A stretch of 64,000 nucleotides of DNA from an uncultured Phycisphaerales bacterium (GTDB taxonomy: Bacteria > Planctomycetota > Phycisphaerae > Sedimentisphaerales > Anaerohalosphaeraceae). Shown one piece after another: positions 51,037 through 62,545 of the stretch. A model generated the notes under the pieces. It ran no database searches. It was not told the DNA's origin and saw only the letters and a program-made list of their open reading frames with translations. Location of the stretch: the NCBI GenBank assembly GCA_937868095.1, contig CALMLO010000066.1, positions 49,982 through 113,981 of the forward strand. The letters are read 5' to 3'. Both the position numbers and the translations under genes were made by a program. Positions within the stretch are counted from its first letter, which is position 1. Every line of letters begins with the position of its first letter.

Positions 51037-52065
51037 ATGATAGAAGTCAACAAACAGGGTGAAGTGTGGGTGTTTGCCGAACAGCACGACGGCGCTCTTG
51101 AAGACACCTCGCTGGAACTGCTCAGCAAAGGACGCCAGTTGGCCGACCGGCTGAACGTACCGCTGGCCGCAATTCTTCTCGGAAACAGCGTAGCCGATTT
51201 GCCCGTGCGGCTCGGCCATTATGGAGCCGACAAGGTCTATCTGGCCGAACATCCCCTCCTTCATCCCTATCAGGCAAGTTCCTACGCCAGGATTTTCAAC
51301 GACCTTATCCACAAATACAAACCCCAGATTGTGCTTTACGGGGCTACCCCCGTCGGGCGGGATTTGGCGCCACGCATCGCCAGTGCCGTCAAAGCCGGCC
51401 TGACGGCCGACTGCACCGATTTGCAGATTGGACGCCATGAAATCCCCAAAACAGGCGAGGTCTATGACAACCTCCTCCTGCAGATTCGTCCGGCCTTCGG
51501 CGGCAACATCATCGCCACCATTATTAACTATGACCGATGGCCCCAGATGGCCACCGTCCGCGAAGGGGTCATGCCGATGCCCGAGCCGGACCCGCGCCGC
51601 AAGGCCCAGGTCATTCGCGAAAAAGTTTCCCTCACGCCGGCCGACTTGATGCTCGAAATCCTTTCCGAACACCGCCAGCCCAAAAAAGTCAACCTCAAGA
51701 CCTCCCGCATCATCGTCGCCGGCGGCGCCGGACTCGGCAGCAAGGAAAACTTCAAAATGATTTGGGAACTGGCCCATTGTCTCGGCGGTGCACCCGCAGC
51801 CACACGCGCCGCCGTCGATTTGGGCTTTATCGACCGCGACCACCAGGTCGGACAGACCGGAACAACCGTCCGGCCGGTACTTTATATTGCTGTCGGCATC
51901 AGCGGGGCTATTCAGCATCAGGCGGGAATGGCCGCCAGCCAGAAAATTATCGCCATCAACAATGACCCGGAAGCCCCGATCTTTCAGATTGCCCACTACA
52001 AAATCATTGGGGATCTGAACCAGGTCGTACCCATGATGATCAAAGCCATCCGGGAAAAAGTATAA
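51037..52065 (+). CDS. etfA: Electron transfer flavoprotein alpha subunit
   Basis: 342 residues. The C-terminal FAD-binding domain carries the EtfA signature: RIIVAGGAGLGSKENF, AATRAAVDLGFIDRDHQVGQTGTTVRPVLYIAVGISGAIQHQAGMAASQKIIAINND. The N-terminal domain (about 1-190) has VWVFAEQHDG and IVLYGATPVGRDLAPRIASAVKAGLTADCTDL. AAAGGATAACC precedes ATG 51037. It lies 45 bases after etfB and 35 before the dehydrogenase, in one operon. Confidence 0.96.
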   Translation: MIEVNKQGEVWVFAEQHDGALEDTSLELLSKGRQLADRLNVPLAAILLGNSVADLPVRLGHYGADKVYLAEHPLLHPYQASSYARIFNDLIHKYKPQIVLYGATPVGRDLAPRIASAVKAGLTADCTDLQIGRHEIPKTGEVYDNLLLQIRPAFGGNIIATIINYDRWPQMATVREGVMPMPEPDPRRKAQVIREKVSLTPADLMLEILSEHRQPKKVNLKTSRIIVAGGAGLGSKENFKMIWELAHCLGGAPAATRAAVDLGFIDRDHQVGQTGTTVRPVLYIAVGISGAIQHQAGMAASQKIIAINNDPEAPIFQIAHYKIIGDLNQVVPMMIKAIREKV

Positions 52066-52100
52066 ACCCTGTACGAAAGGCCTGTATTGAGGATTGACAG

Positions 52101-53906
52101 ATGGGCAACTTTTATCAAGACAATGATGATATCCGGTTTTTGCTGAAACATATCAACGTAGCCGAACTGGCCGATCTCGCGGAACGCGGCTTCCGCTTTG
52201 CCGGGCAATTCGACACCGCGCCCGCCACCGCCGAGGAGGCCCTGACCAACTATGACCTCGTGCTCGATGCACTCGGCCAGCTCAGCGCCGACTTTATCGC
52301 TCCCCGAAGCGAAGGAATTGACCGCGAAGGCAGCACCCTCTGTGAAGACGGCACCGTACGCTATGCCGCAGGAATCGCCGAATCCCTTCAGGCCCTCGCC
52401 AAGGCCGACGTGATGGGCTTTACCCTTCCTCACGAATACGGCGGGCTGAATTTCCCCAGTTTGATTTACACAGCCGCCATCGAAATGGTCTCCCGCGCCG
52501 ATGCGTCCTTGATGAACCTTTTCGGCCTGCAGGGCATTGCAGAAACCATCAACTTCTTCGCAGACGAAGAAATCAAACGACAGTACCTGCCTCAGTTTGC
52601 CGCCGGCCGCGTAACCGGAGCCATGGTGCTCACCGAACCGGATGCCGGCTCAGATTTGCAGGCGTGCAAACTGCGGGCCTTTCAGGATGCCCAGGGCAGA
52701 TGGTATCTCCACGGCGTCAAGCGATTCATTACCAACGGCTGCGGAGAAGTCCTGCTGGTGCTGGCCCGCTCCGAGCCGGACCGAAGCGGCGGCCTTGGCT
52801 TGAGTCTGTTCCTCTGCGAACGAGGACCGACCGTCCGTGTCCGCCGGCTCGAAGACAAACTCGGCATTCACGGCTCGCCCACCTGCGAATTGTTTTTTGA
52901 CAACACCCCCTGCCGCCTCATCGGCGAACGCCAGCGGGGTCTGGTCACCTATGTGATGAGTTTGATGAACGGCGCCCGCATTGGAATCGCCGCCCAGTCC
53001 CTCGGCATTGCCGAAGCGGCCTATCGAATCGCCCGCGATTATGCCAGCAGCCGCAAACAGTTCGGCGGACCTATTGAAAAACTCCCCGCCGTCCGAGATA
53101 TGCTCATCGAAATGAAAATGCAGATTGAAGCCGGACGCGCTCTCCTCTACGAAACCAGCCGTGTGGTCGATCATGAAATCGGACTGACCAAAATCGCCGA
53201 AGACCCGCAGGAGTCCCCCGCCGCGCAGAAAGAAGCCAAGCAGCGACTCCGCACCATCAAGCGCACAGCCGCCATGCTTACCCCCATGAGCAAATACTAC
53301 TGCTCAGAAATGTGCAACCGCGTTACCTACGATGCAATTCAGGTTCTCGGCGGCAGCGGATACATGCGGGATTATGCCTGCGAGCGCCTGGCACGCGATG
53401 CACGCATCACCACCATCTACGAAGGCACCAGCCAGCTGCAGGTTGTCGCGGCCGTACGGGGGGTCTGCGGCGGCGCCTGCGAGAAGTATCTGGCCGAACT
53501 GGCCCAGATGCCCTATGCCGACTCCGTCAAAGACCTGCTGGACCTCCTCAGCGAAGGCACCCGGCACCTGATGAAAGCCGTCGCATTCGTAAAAGAAGCA
53601 GGAGTGGATTATATGGACCTGTTCGGCAGGCAACTGGTGGATATGGCCATCGCCCTCATCAACGGCTATCTGCTTTGCGGACAGGCCTCCAGCCCTGTTG
53701 CCATGGACGTGCCCACCGCCGACAGCGCTCCCAACGGCTCGCCGAAGACTGTCCCGATAACCCAGCGAAAAGAAATGATGGCGCGGCGATATATCACCCG
53801 CAACGCCGTCAAAATCCGGGCACTGGCGGACGAAATCGGCTCCGGTGATAAATCCACTTTCAAAGAATTTGAAGTCCTCGCAGGCCCAGTCCCGGAACTC
53901 GGCTGA
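52101..53906 (+). CDS. Acyl-CoA dehydrogenase
   Basis: 601 residues. FAD-dependent alpha,beta-dehydrogenation of an acyl-CoA, passing electrons to the EtfBA encoded just upstream. The core shows MGFTLPHEYGGLNFP, AMVLTEPDAGSDLQACKLRA, IHGSPTCELFFDNTP and YASSRKQFGGPIEKLPAVRDML. The region VLGGSGYMRDYACERLARDARITTIYEGTSQLQ holds the catalytic glutamate position in YEGTSQ. An extra C-terminal helical part (about 450-601) makes it longer than short-chain enzymes (380-400). The first 80 residues are also extended. Chain-length specificity is unknown; a role in fatty acid or aromatic acyl-CoA metabolism is inferred. Confidence 0.93.
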   Translation: MGNFYQDNDDIRFLLKHINVAELADLAERGFRFAGQFDTAPATAEEALTNYDLVLDALGQLSADFIAPRSEGIDREGSTLCEDGTVRYAAGIAESLQALAKADVMGFTLPHEYGGLNFPSLIYTAAIEMVSRADASLMNLFGLQGIAETINFFADEEIKRQYLPQFAAGRVTGAMVLTEPDAGSDLQACKLRAFQDAQGRWYLHGVKRFITNGCGEVLLVLARSEPDRSGGLGLSLFLCERGPTVRVRRLEDKLGIHGSPTCELFFDNTPCRLIGERQRGLVTYVMSLMNGARIGIAAQSLGIAEAAYRIARDYASSRKQFGGPIEKLPAVRDMLIEMKMQIEAGRALLYETSRVVDHEIGLTKIAEDPQESPAAQKEAKQRLRTIKRTAAMLTPMSKYYCSEMCNRVTYDAIQVLGGSGYMRDYACERLARDARITTIYEGTSQLQVVAAVRGVCGGACEKYLAELAQMPYADSVKDLLDLLSEGTRHLMKAVAFVKEAGVDYMDLFGRQLVDMAIALINGYLLCGQASSPVAMDVPTADSAPNGSPKTVPITQRKEMMARRYITRNAVKIRALADEIGSGDKSTFKEFEVLAGPVPELG

Positions 53907-53981
53907 TTCACGAGGCGGGGCATGCTCCATCTGCCCGCAATCGCAGCATCAGCAGGCCCCTGAATGCGGAGAGAACAAAAA

Positions 53982-54665
53982 ATGCTCAAGGCCGTGATTT
54001 TCGACTTTGATGGAGTCATTGCCGACTCGGAGTTTCTGCATTACAAGGCCCTCAACCAGGCGCTGGAGCAGTACGGCGTTTACGTCCCCAAAAAAGTCCA
54101 CTGGGATAAATACCTCGGCTATACCGACCTCGAAAACATCCAGGCCGTTTCCAAAGACTATAAACTGAATCTTTCCCCCGAACAAATCCGGCAGCTCGCC
54201 CGCCAAAAGACAGAGTTTTTCAGGCAGCTCGCCGGCAAGGAAACTGCCATCCTCAACGGCGTGGAAGCGTTCATTGACCTGCTCAAAACCCACCGCATTC
54301 ATCGCGCCGTCTGCTCCGGCGCACTGCGGGAAGATATCGAGCAAATGCTCGCAGGCAGCGACCTGCTGGATGCCTTCGAGGTGCTTGTTACCGCCGAAGA
54401 TGTAAAAAAAGGAAAGCCGGACCCCGAAGGATACCTCCTGGCCCTCCAGCGGCTCAATCAAAAGCAAACCACCCCCATTCGTCCGGAAGAATGTGTCGTC
54501 ATTGAAGATTCGCATTGGGGGCTGGCCGCTGCCGCCGCCGCCGGAATGCACCGCATCGCCGTCACAAACACCTACCCCGCCGAGCAGCTTCAGAGCCAGG
54601 CGGAAAAAGTCGTCACCCGACTGGACGAACTGTCCATCGATGACCTCCGCCTCCTCTGTCAGTAG
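53982..54665 (+). CDS. HAD-superfamily hydrolase (beta-phosphoglucomutase/phosphatase type)
   Basis: 227 residues. The HAD motif I is VIFDFDGVIADSE (Asp 9 and 11 region), with a helical cap (about 20-85). Motif II is CSGALREDIE, motif III lysine KKGKPDPEGYLLAL and motif IV VVIEDSHWGLAAAAAAGM. It resembles beta-phosphoglucomutase or a sugar phosphatase. Substrate is unknown. ATG 53982 has GGAGAG about 9 bases upstream; a further ATG at 53964 lies in the same frame. It follows the dehydrogenase at 75 bases and may be in the same transcript. Confidence 0.9.
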   Translation: MLKAVIFDFDGVIADSEFLHYKALNQALEQYGVYVPKKVHWDKYLGYTDLENIQAVSKDYKLNLSPEQIRQLARQKTEFFRQLAGKETAILNGVEAFIDLLKTHRIHRAVCSGALREDIEQMLAGSDLLDAFEVLVTAEDVKKGKPDPEGYLLALQRLNQKQTTPIRPEECVVIEDSHWGLAAAAAAGMHRIAVTNTYPAEQLQSQAEKVVTRLDELSIDDLRLLCQ

Positions 54666-55180
54666 AAGTTTTGTTAGACACTCCAAAAATAAACATTTTC
54701 GCTTTGGATAGATAAAATCCTCAGATCCAGAAACTCGGTGCACACCCAAAGGTTGGCAGACTCCTTATTCGTTCCCTTCTATTTTTCGATGTCTTTTCAA
54801 AGCAGCCGTACTGCCACTCATTATACCCCACACCCAACCCCCTCCGGCAAGCCATTCGATTTTCTTAATCCTCCTCCGCCGCCGGCAGCACAAACCCTGA
54901 AATCCTCAAAACAGCCCTGTAAGTCGGAACTGTCAGGAATCTTTCGCACCGGTTCGGATTGTTTCCCTTGCCATCGACCCAGGAAAGGCCTCTTTTTACC
55001 TGCTTTGCAAAGTGCGAAAGAAATCTTGCGTCCTCTTATACCGCCCCTCAAAACAAGATATATCCTGCCCTAAACAGCACAATCCAGCAAGACTTCTTCT
55101 TTTTATCTTTATGCCAGGTGTCCCGCATAAAATAAATCCGCCCTATCACTATTAAAAATAATGGTTTGAAGCCCCTTGAC
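54666..55180. other. Intergenic region upstream of dnaG, no gene recognised
   Basis: About 515 bases between the HAD gene and the dnaG promoter. The open frames found here (54738-55073 plus; 54821-55051 and 55048-55263 minus) lack ribosome sites, hydrophobic or domain features and codon character. No RNA hallmark was seen. Confidence 0.4.
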
Positions 55181-55208
55181 TTGACTTTTCCGACGTCCCA
55201 ACTATACT
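55181..55208 (+). promoter_or_regulatory. Promoter of dnaG-rpoD with a 12-bp direct repeat
   Basis: TTGACT (55181-55186), a 16-base spacer and TATACT (55203-55208). The sequence TTTTCCGACGTC occurs at 55186-55197 inside the spacer and again at 55221-55232, 35 bases further on, just after the expected start site, so it could be a regulator-binding pair. Confidence 0.55.
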
Positions 55209-55340
55209 TTATTGTCCCGTTTTTCCGACGTCTCTTTTCTTTCCGCCTTTCTGGAACCAACATTTTGACGGAAGAAGCGTATAGTTTATCTCTATATAAG
55301 AATGAAGGTTAAAAACTGAAAAGCAGTAGAAAGCAAGAAC

Positions 55341-57137
55341 TTGCCGGGCGCCTTTGATTACAGTTTGATAAATAGGATTCAGCAGGCCAACGACATCGTC
55401 GAAGTGGTCAGCGAGCACCTTCGCCTTGACAAAAAAGGCAAAGAACTGGTGGGATTATGTCCTTTTCACACTGACCATCGTCCCAGTTTATACGTCAGCC
55501 CATCCAAACAGATTTTCAAATGTTTCGCCTGCGGCGCGGGCGGCGACGTCCTCAAATTCGTCCAGATGCGCGAAAATCTCACCTTTCCCCAGGCCGTCGA
55601 ACGGCTGGCCCAGCGGGCGGGTATCTCTCTGGACCCATCCTGGGCCCAAAAGAAAGCCCCCAATGCATCAGAACCGGATGCGGCCGCCATTGCCAAAACA
55701 AACCGATGGGCCATGCAAATCTGGAAACAGAACCTCTGGCATCCGCAAAAAGGAGCAGATGCTCGCCGTTATCTCCAAAAAAGAGGAATCTCAGAATCCA
55801 CAGCCCAGGAATGGAACCTCGGTCTGGCGCTGGACAGCTGGGATGACCTGACGGCAAGAGCTGCCTCCGCCAAAATCAAATCGGACTTGCTCTCCTCCGC
55901 AGGACTGTCAGTCCCCAAAAGTTCCGCTGGCTTTTACGATAAGTTCCGCAATCGACTGATGTTCCCCATTCTCGACATCAGCGGTCGCGTAATAGGGTTT
56001 GGCGGACGAACCCTCGGCGACGACCCCGCCAAATATATGAACTCGCCGGCAACCGTACTTTTCGACAAAAGCCGGTGTCTATATGGACTTTATCAAGCCC
56101 GCCACGCCATCGTAGAAACCGGAACAGCCGTAGTAGTCGAGGGTTATACCGATGTCATGATGGCCCATCAGCACGGCTTCCCCAATGTCGTTGCTTCGCT
56201 GGGAACCAGTTTTACGGAAAGCCATGCCCATCTGCTCCGCCGCTTCGCCAAGCAAATCATCCTCCTCTTCGACAGCGATACAGCAGGCCGAACAGCCGCC
56301 GAACGGGCACTCGAAATCTGCCTTGCGGAAAAAATCGATATCCGGATGGCCTTTGTCCCGAAAGGAAAAGACCCCTGCGATTATCTCCTCCAGGCAGGAG
56401 CAGACGCCTTCCGCCAGGTGCTCGACAATGCCCAGGATATTCTCGACTACACCTGGCAGCATTTTCAGGAACAGATCGAAACCAGCGGCACGCTCGACGA
56501 GCGGGCACAGGCCACCCGAAAATTCCTTCAAAATGTGGCTGCCGGCATCTCAGCAGGCAAAATTGACAGTATTTCTCGGACCTTGCTGATAAGCCGACTG
56601 AGCGGACTGCTCGCCCTGCCGGCCAGCCGAGTCGAAGCCGAACTGAAAAAAATAATGAAAAAATCAGAAATTTCAAAATCAGATAGGCAAAAAACCCAGC
56701 CCGAAAGCAATTATATCATAGAGGCCCAGCGAGAGGTTCTCCGAGCCCTCCTGAATGAACCGAGTCTGCTGGCCGAAGAAGGCGAAAAAATTCAGATGGA
56801 ACTGTTCACTGAGCCGATGCTCAATGAAATTGCCGGCGTCCTGTTCGATTATTTGAACGAAGGATTAGAGCCGACCGCAGCTCAGCTCTGCGGACAGTTT
56901 GAATCGCCCCAGGCGGCCCAGACGATTGTTCAGTTGTACGAAGAAGGCCGGCGCGCAGGAAATTTCCGCCAGCGCATCCGTCAGGCCGTGGATGTCCTCC
57001 ACGCGGACCGCCAAAACCAGGAAAAAGAAAAAATAAAAGCCGCCGCGGCGCTCAGCAGCCCGGACGCCCTGCGGAAAATCAGTGAATTATTGCGGACTCA
57101 AAAAGGAAACCCGCGCTCCGGTATCCTGAGACCGTGA
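55341..57137 (+). CDS. dnaG: DNA primase DnaG
   Basis: 598 residues. It makes RNA primers for lagging-strand replication. The CHC2 zinc finger is at about 40-65 ([31 protein letters not shown]). The TOPRIM core has [16 protein letters not shown] (glutamate in the first strand) and [20 protein letters not shown] (DxD-type Asp). The C-terminal part (about 440-598) binds DnaB. The start is a TTG at 55341; it has little ribosome site but the family N-terminus begins within a few residues. It precedes rpoD by 46 bases, the macromolecular-synthesis gene order without rpsU. Confidence 0.96.
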   Translation: MPGAFDYSLINRIQQANDIVEVVSEHLRLDKKGKELVGLCPFHTDHRPSLYVSPSKQIFKCFACGAGGDVLKFVQMRENLTFPQAVERLAQRAGISLDPSWAQKKAPNASEPDAAAIAKTNRWAMQIWKQNLWHPQKGADARRYLQKRGISESTAQEWNLGLALDSWDDLTARAASAKIKSDLLSSAGLSVPKSSAGFYDKFRNRLMFPILDISGRVIGFGGRTLGDDPAKYMNSPATVLFDKSRCLYGLYQARHAIVETGTAVVVEGYTDVMMAHQHGFPNVVASLGTSFTESHAHLLRRFAKQIILLFDSDTAGRTAAERALEICLAEKIDIRMAFVPKGKDPCDYLLQAGADAFRQVLDNAQDILDYTWQHFQEQIETSGTLDERAQATRKFLQNVAAGISAGKIDSISRTLLISRLSGLLALPASRVEAELKKIMKKSEISKSDRQKTQPESNYIIEAQREVLRALLNEPSLLAEEGEKIQMELFTEPMLNEIAGVLFDYLNEGLEPTAAQLCGQFESPQAAQTIVQLYEEGRRAGNFRQRIRQAVDVLHADRQNQEKEKIKAAAALSSPDALRKISELLRTQKGNPRSGILRP

Positions 57138-57183
57138 AAACCGAACTTGTACGACATCGCAGGCAATAAAATTGAGGAACGTT

Positions 57184-59106
<1,923 letters not shown>

Positions 59107-59193
59107 GCGGTCCCGGCGGTCAGGACAGACCGTCTCAAAAGTCGGCGAATCGGAACCCGTTTTGAATCTGCCGCCGAAGAAAATCTGCGGAAA

Positions 59194-61446
59194 ATGAAAA
59201 GAAAACCAGAACCAAACAAATGGATCCGCTGCACAGCCGTCGGCAGTCGCCTGCTCGCCGGCTGTCTGACGATGCTTCTGTTTATACCGCCGGCCGCAGC
59301 CTCCGACTGCAATTGTCTGCCCCGCTTTCCCGCAGAATCTTTTTCTCTCCAGCAGGCCGAACGCACTCTTCTGCTCGACTATATCGGCAAAGGAGATTTC
59401 GATGCGGCCTTCCGTCTGCTCGAGCAGTCTGCCCCTGCCCCCGATGACTTTCACCGCCGGCTCCGCAATATCCTCTCTGCATACAAAACATTGGAGGACA
59501 ACTGGCGGCAGGAAAATCAGCAGGCCGCGGAGAAACGGAATGAAAAAATCCGCCTTCTTCGCAATGACCCCAATCAGGCCTTGACCCTGCGCCCCGAGGA
59601 AGCACTCTCCCTGCTGGTGCAAAACCGGCAAACCGGCTCCGCTGCCGCTCTGCCCCCTGCCGACCCGTTAGCCGCCGCATTGACCGAACAACTTCGCCGC
59701 AATATCCTCCAATGGCAGGAAAAAGGAGAATACGAAAAGGCCTGGCGGCGCGGTTTGCGAGTCCTGCTCCAGGCAGACCCCGACAATCCATCTCTCCTGC
59801 CGCAGAAACAGGAACTGCTCTCCAAAATCGCCATCGAAAAAAAACTTACCGCCGTCCTTTGCCCCGGCCAAACCGACCCTTACGCTGCCGTGCAGGCGGA
59901 AACATTCTATGAGGCCCTCCGGCGGCTCGATAAAAAATATGTCACGCCCCCTCCCTATCCTCTCCTCGCCCGCCGGGCTTTCACCTGTGCCCGCCATCTC
60001 GGCGAAGTACTTGCCTGCGGACGAAACGATTTTCTCTACAGCACCGAGCCGAACAACCTCACGCTCTGGAACGAACACCTCAAGCCGATTCAGGAAACAC
60101 TGGACGGCATTGCAGAATCTGACTGGGACTGCACTCGATTTCTCGAACAAATCCGCCTGCTTCTCGATTTAAACCGCAGCTCCCTTCGTCTGCCCGACGG
60201 CTTTCTCGTCCAGGTACTCACCGAAGCAGTCTTCGAAGAACTGGACCCTTACACCGAACTTATCTGGCCGGCCCGCAGCGAAGAGTTTGACAAGCAAATG
60301 AGCGGCGAGTTTGTCGGCGTCGGCATCCGAATCTCCCGCCAGGACGACCGACTGAACATCGTCGAAATTGTGCCGGGCTCTCCCGCCGAAGAAAGCGGCA
60401 TCCTTCAGACCGGCGATTCCATCCTCGCCATCGACGGCAAGCCCACAGAAAATCTCTCGCTCGATTGTGCCGTTCGCCTGATTTCAGGTCCGCAAGGGAC
60501 TCCTGTTGTCCTGACCATACTCCGCGATGAAAAAGAAATAACCGTCACCGTCCCCCGCCGGAAAATCATTCTGCCCTCCCTCCACGGCAATTCTTCACCG
60601 CTGGAGCAGCCCATCCAGTCCAACGGCGACCTGTCCGCCTATCAAATCGACCCTGACCCGCGCATCGCCTATATCCGCATCAGCAGTTTCCGAAAAGACA
60701 CCCCCCAAACCCTCCGCGGCATCCTCGACCAGTTTCAGCAGAAATGCCTTCTCGGTTTGATTTTAGACCTTCGCTCCAACAGCGGCGGACTTCTCGACGC
60801 CGCCGCCGCAGCCGCCGACTTGTTTCTCGAAAAAGGAACCATCGTCAAAATCTGCACCCGCCAGGGAGTCGAACAGGAAATAACGGCCTCCCCCGATGCC
60901 CTCCCCGCCGCAATCCCAATCATAATTCTGGTGGACGGCGGAACAGCCAGCGGAGCAGAAATCCTCGCCGGCGCTTTGACTGCTCCTCAATCCCCGCGCG
61001 CCATTCTCGTCGGAACCCGAACCTACGGCAAAGGCACCATTCAGGAAGTAGAAACCATCAGCCAGGACGGCAGCCGGCTGAAATACACACGCGGCTATTT
61101 CAAACTCTCCTATGACCGACTTGTCCCCAATCGATACGAACTGCTCAAACAGAACCGCACCGACTGGGGACTGCTGCCCCAGGCAGTGATTGAAGCCGAA
61201 GAAACACAACTTGCAAAAGCCCAGCAGGCCCGACAGCAGCTCGAAAAGTTTTTCGCCGAAAACAAAAAAAGCAAATCCGCAGAACATCGGCAGGACATCC
61301 TCCCCCTGCTCGAATCCCTTCTTCGCAGCGATCCGCCGCTGGCGGCCGGCCTGACAATACTGAAGGCCCAAATCCTCGCCGCGGGCATCTCCCTCGAAAT
61401 GCCCGCCGACCCAAACACCCCGATTCCCCAGCCGACGCCCCAATAA
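59194..61446 (+). CDS. S41 C-terminal processing protease with PDZ domain
   Basis: 750 residues with a signal peptide at about 1-36 (LLAGCLTMLLFIPPAAASDC, possibly a lipoprotein at the Cys). A long helical region (about 40-330) is followed by a PDZ domain (VGVGIRISRQDDRLNIVEIVPGSPAEESGILQTGD) and an S41 serine-lysine protease core. The latter has ILDLRSNSGGLLDAA, the catalytic serine in LVDGGTASGAEILAGAL and the lysine in GTRTYGKGTIQEVE. It cuts C-termini of exported proteins, perhaps including the pseudopilins or PEP-CTERM proteins (inference). It follows rpoD at 87 bases. Confidence 0.93.
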   Translation: MKRKPEPNKWIRCTAVGSRLLAGCLTMLLFIPPAAASDCNCLPRFPAESFSLQQAERTLLLDYIGKGDFDAAFRLLEQSAPAPDDFHRRLRNILSAYKTLEDNWRQENQQAAEKRNEKIRLLRNDPNQALTLRPEEALSLLVQNRQTGSAAALPPADPLAAALTEQLRRNILQWQEKGEYEKAWRRGLRVLLQADPDNPSLLPQKQELLSKIAIEKKLTAVLCPGQTDPYAAVQAETFYEALRRLDKKYVTPPPYPLLARRAFTCARHLGEVLACGRNDFLYSTEPNNLTLWNEHLKPIQETLDGIAESDWDCTRFLEQIRLLLDLNRSSLRLPDGFLVQVLTEAVFEELDPYTELIWPARSEEFDKQMSGEFVGVGIRISRQDDRLNIVEIVPGSPAEESGILQTGDSILAIDGKPTENLSLDCAVRLISGPQGTPVVLTILRDEKEITVTVPRRKIILPSLHGNSSPLEQPIQSNGDLSAYQIDPDPRIAYIRISSFRKDTPQTLRGILDQFQQKCLLGLILDLRSNSGGLLDAAAAAADLFLEKGTIVKICTRQGVEQEITASPDALPAAIPIIILVDGGTASGAEILAGALTAPQSPRAILVGTRTYGKGTIQEVETISQDGSRLKYTRGYFKLSYDRLVPNRYELLKQNRTDWGLLPQAVIEAEETQLAKAQQARQQLEKFFAENKKSKSAEHRQDILPLLESLLRSDPPLAAGLTILKAQILAAGISLEMPADPNTPIPQPTPQ

Positions 61447-61452
61447 AATCTT

Positions 61453-61478
61453 GGAAACTTCTGTTTCAGCCGTTCGTA
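61453..61478 (+). promoter_or_regulatory. ECF-sigma-type promoter of the metal permease
   Basis: GGAAAC (61453-61458), 16 bases, CGTA (61475-61478). The first 13 bases (GGAAACTTCTGTT) and the end (TCGTAAAAA) are the same as in the element at 15929. ATG of the permease is 32 bases downstream of the -10. Confidence 0.65.
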
Positions 61479-61509
61479 AAAAGAAGAAACAACTGAAAGG
61501 AAAACAGAA

Positions 61510-62529
61510 ATGGCTGATTTTATACAGAATCTTTGGTCTATGCTGGCGCAAATGTCTCCCTATCTGCTGTTTGGTTTTCTTGTCGCCGGCCTTTTGAGTA
61601 TATGGATTTCCCCCTCGGTCATCGAACGCCATCTGGGCGGCAAAGGATATGGGCCTGTGCTGAAGGCCTCTCTCTTCGGCGTGCCCCTGCCCTTGTGCTC
61701 ATGCGGAGTCATTCCGGTTACGGTATCCCTCTACAAACAGGGCGCCAGCCGCGCCGCTGCTGTTTCGTTTCTTCTCTCAACTCCCCAAACCGGCGTGGAC
61801 AGCATCTTCGTTACCTATTCCCTGATGGGGCCGTTTTTTGCCGTCCTGCGACCCATTGCCGCCTTTCTGACCGGCCTGGTCGGCGGTGCCCTCGTCAGCA
61901 TCTTTGACGGCAGCAGCAGCCCGCCTCCCCCAGAAGAAAAACCCTCCCCCGAAAACTGCTCCTGCCGGAAAAATCAACCTCCCAAATGGATAAAAATGAT
62001 TCGCCACGGCTTTATCACCCTGCCCTCTGACATCGGCCTTCCGATGCTCATTGGCCTGCTCATCGCCGCCGCGATTTCCGCCTGGGTGCCCGAGGACTTG
62101 TTCGCCGTTCAATTAGCAGCCGGCAGCAACCTCATAGCAATGCTGGTTATGATGGCTGTCGGCATTCCGATTTATGTTTGCGCAACCGCCTCCGTACCCA
62201 TTGCCGTTGCCCTGATTGCCAAAGGCCTCTCCCCGGGTGCCGCCATGGTCTTTCTGATGACCGGCCCGGCCACCAACGCAGCAAGTTTATCTACGATTTG
62301 GAGTGCACTGGGCTCTCGCTCCGCCTTGATTTATCTGTTGACCACCGCCTTCTGTGCACTGGCCGCCGGCCTCATTGTCGATGCCCTGCTGACCCCTCAA
62401 AAAGCCGTAGAGATGATGCACCACCACGCCGAATCCTCCGCCGGCCTGTTTGGTAATCTTTGCGCCGTCACTCTGCTGGGCCTCCTGTTGTTTGGAATCT
62501 GGCGAAAGAATATTCGAAAAACTTCCTAA
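61510..62529 (+). CDS. SO_0444-type metal efflux permease
   Basis: 339 residues, 8 or more TM helices. The permease family is recognised by FGVPLPLCSCGVIPVTVSLYKQGASRAAAVSFLLSTPQTGVDSI and the matching second half GIPIYVCATASVPIAVALIAKGLSPGAAMVFLMTGPATNAASL. The middle loop (about 135-165) has CSCRKNQ and a Pro run; the C-terminal stretch has MMHHHAES, possible metal ligands. Related proteins export Cu or Zn, and the substrate is inferred. AAAGG precedes ATG 61510 by about 9 bases. The promoter at 61453 suggests an envelope or metal stress regulon. Confidence 0.85.
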   Translation: MADFIQNLWSMLAQMSPYLLFGFLVAGLLSIWISPSVIERHLGGKGYGPVLKASLFGVPLPLCSCGVIPVTVSLYKQGASRAAAVSFLLSTPQTGVDSIFVTYSLMGPFFAVLRPIAAFLTGLVGGALVSIFDGSSSPPPPEEKPSPENCSCRKNQPPKWIKMIRHGFITLPSDIGLPMLIGLLIAAAISAWVPEDLFAVQLAAGSNLIAMLVMMAVGIPIYVCATASVPIAVALIAKGLSPGAAMVFLMTGPATNAASLSTIWSALGSRSALIYLLTTAFCALAAGLIVDALLTPQKAVEMMHHHAESSAGLFGNLCAVTLLGLLLFGIWRKNIRKTS

Positions 62530-62545
62530 CGGCCTCACCGGCACT

